Of a DNA stretch of 64,000 nt, positions 63,071-64,000 are shown piece by piece; the stretch's first letter is position 1, and every line of letters begins with the position of its first letter. Where the stretch lies: contig CM037870.1 of assembly GCA_021292105.1 (NCBI GenBank), positions 22,336,424 through 22,400,423 on the forward strand, in the 5' to 3' direction. This DNA comes from Anadara kagoshimensis (taxonomy: Eukaryota > Mollusca > Bivalvia > Arcoida > Arcidae). The position numbers and the translations under genes were made by a program. The notes beneath the pieces were generated by a model, which was given only the letters and a program-made list of their open reading frames with translations, was not told the DNA's origin and did no database searches.

Positions 63071-63552
63071 CAGAGATGTGCAAAATGTTTCTGGACACTT
63101 TGTAAAACCCTTCTTCATTTCATATAAAACCATGTATTTTTTAAAAATTGTCAAAAATTAATTTCTTGGTCAATTACAATGTATCTTTCACTGTCAAATG
63201 TAACACTAGTTGAAGTTTTTCTTAAACATAATTAGAAAATGAAATTTTGTTTAGATAAACATTTTAAATTCAACAGAAAATTTTTAAAATTGAAATATAC
63301 TGTATAATCATGCTTCACATTGCAGATAATTATTTTACCATGATGTTTACCTTATGTTTTCTTGAATGTTGTAAGACAGGCAATATTTGGAAAATTATTG
63401 AAAAAAACTACAACTAATTTTTGATTTATAAGTGAAAATTTTATAAAAGTTGCTCAAGGAATAAATTCGATAGAATATTTTACAAATGTATAGTTTTGTA
63501 TGAAATAAAGAAAGATTTAATAAAGTGTCCAAATACTTTTTGCACATCACTG
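63071..63552. mobile_element. Tc1/mariner-like MITE with TA target duplication
   Basis: The left end is CAGAGATGTGCAAAATGTTT then CTGGACACTTTGT. The right end is the inverted counterpart (ending aaagtgtccaaatacttttt then gcacatcactg). Both are flanked by TA (63069-63070, 63553-63554). The 'CAGTGATGTGCAAAA' type of terminus is characteristic of Tc1/mariner elements. It is 482 bp long with no transposase, so it is non-autonomous. It sits about 30 bp beyond the end of the 29-bp array. Confidence 0.8.
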
Positions 63553-63554
63553 TA

Positions 63555-64000
63555 TTTCTTATTATAATCTGTAAAACTTTAGTTTGTATATTTACTTTGA
63601 AATAAAAGACCTACAAATTTAATTATAAATATATAATTTTCTTTCATTAAAGTTTAATTAAAAATAGTTAATGATTTTGAGACTTTTGAGAAAATCTGAA
63701 TATTTCTATAGTCCTGTAGCAATGTCAGGTGTTATAATTTGGAACATTTTCATTAGCTTTCAAGATAAGTAACTATTCTGGTCAGCAGCCGGCCAAGGTT
63801 ATAACTGAAGTTTGATAAAACATACAAGTATATAAGGTAAGTAGTTTGGCTAATTACATTCATCAAAAGATAACCCTTTATTTATTTCTTTTAAAACAAG
63901 TATTTAAAATTCCTACAAACAAACCACTGATAATCTAAAGTGTCCAGTTTGTCCAGATATTTGACCTTTAAGGTTTTGAGGTCATTGTTGGCAGAAACTT
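63555..64000. other. Unique AT-rich sequence to window end
   Basis: No gene or repeat recognised. The last 45 bases have the 'tgacctttaagg...ggtcattg' style of the dispersed repeats, but too little is present to assign. Confidence 0.5.

Overview
This is a eukaryotic, AT-rich window that I read as a bivalve-like mollusc genome. The basis is several dispersed repeats typical of bivalve DNA as I remember them: the 'aggcccatgggcctctt' terminus near 39.48 kb, the 'gaactgtctcttgagagcc' repeat near 14.27 and 15.29 kb, and the 'ccaaacaaagtttggggg' repeat near 10.48 kb. A tRNA-derived SINE near 21.1 kb and numerous small TIR elements fit too. No bacterial, viral or organellar features are visible, and no complete gene of a recognised family is present.

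The dominant content is tandem repeats. Thirteen minisatellite arrays fill about 30 kb (nearly half) of the window, and almost every array has its own unrelated monomer: 37 bp (1-939), 57 bp (1313-5700), 30 bp (12961-13615), 24/21 bp (15873-17490 and again 18072-18856), 22/33 bp built on 11-bp modules (22100-25722), 66 bp (25825-28072), 35 bp (31070-37609), 37 bp (40040-41425), 51 bp (41668-43655), 38 bp (47566-49255), 36 bp (53385-54175) and 29 bp (58733-63042). Long open frames over these arrays are artefacts of stop-free monomers. Several arrays show higher-order structure. The 35-bp array carries two nearly identical copies of a small TIR transposon 2,153 bp apart, which shows a segmental duplication after the insertion.

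Between the arrays lie non-autonomous mobile elements: a 476-bp palindromic MITE with TA target duplications (20424-20899), a 5'-truncated SINE (21082-21400), a 1.67-kb element with TTAA target duplications (50791-52464), a Tc1/mariner-like MITE (63071-63552), a hairpin-rich insert between the two 24-bp arrays, and decayed dispersed repeats.

Protein-coding signal is weak. The best candidates are around 54.6-57.7 kb. On the minus strand there is a start exon, an internal exon with good splice sites and a possible last exon (56171 down to 54706). On the plus strand a pair of phase-compatible exons (54632-54768 and 57128-57376) is seen. The two models overlap, so at least one may be wrong. Isolated exon-like patches occur near 28.8, 37.84 and 44.9 kb. 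Most of the window is probably intronic or intergenic, and the arrays, not genes, are its main subject.
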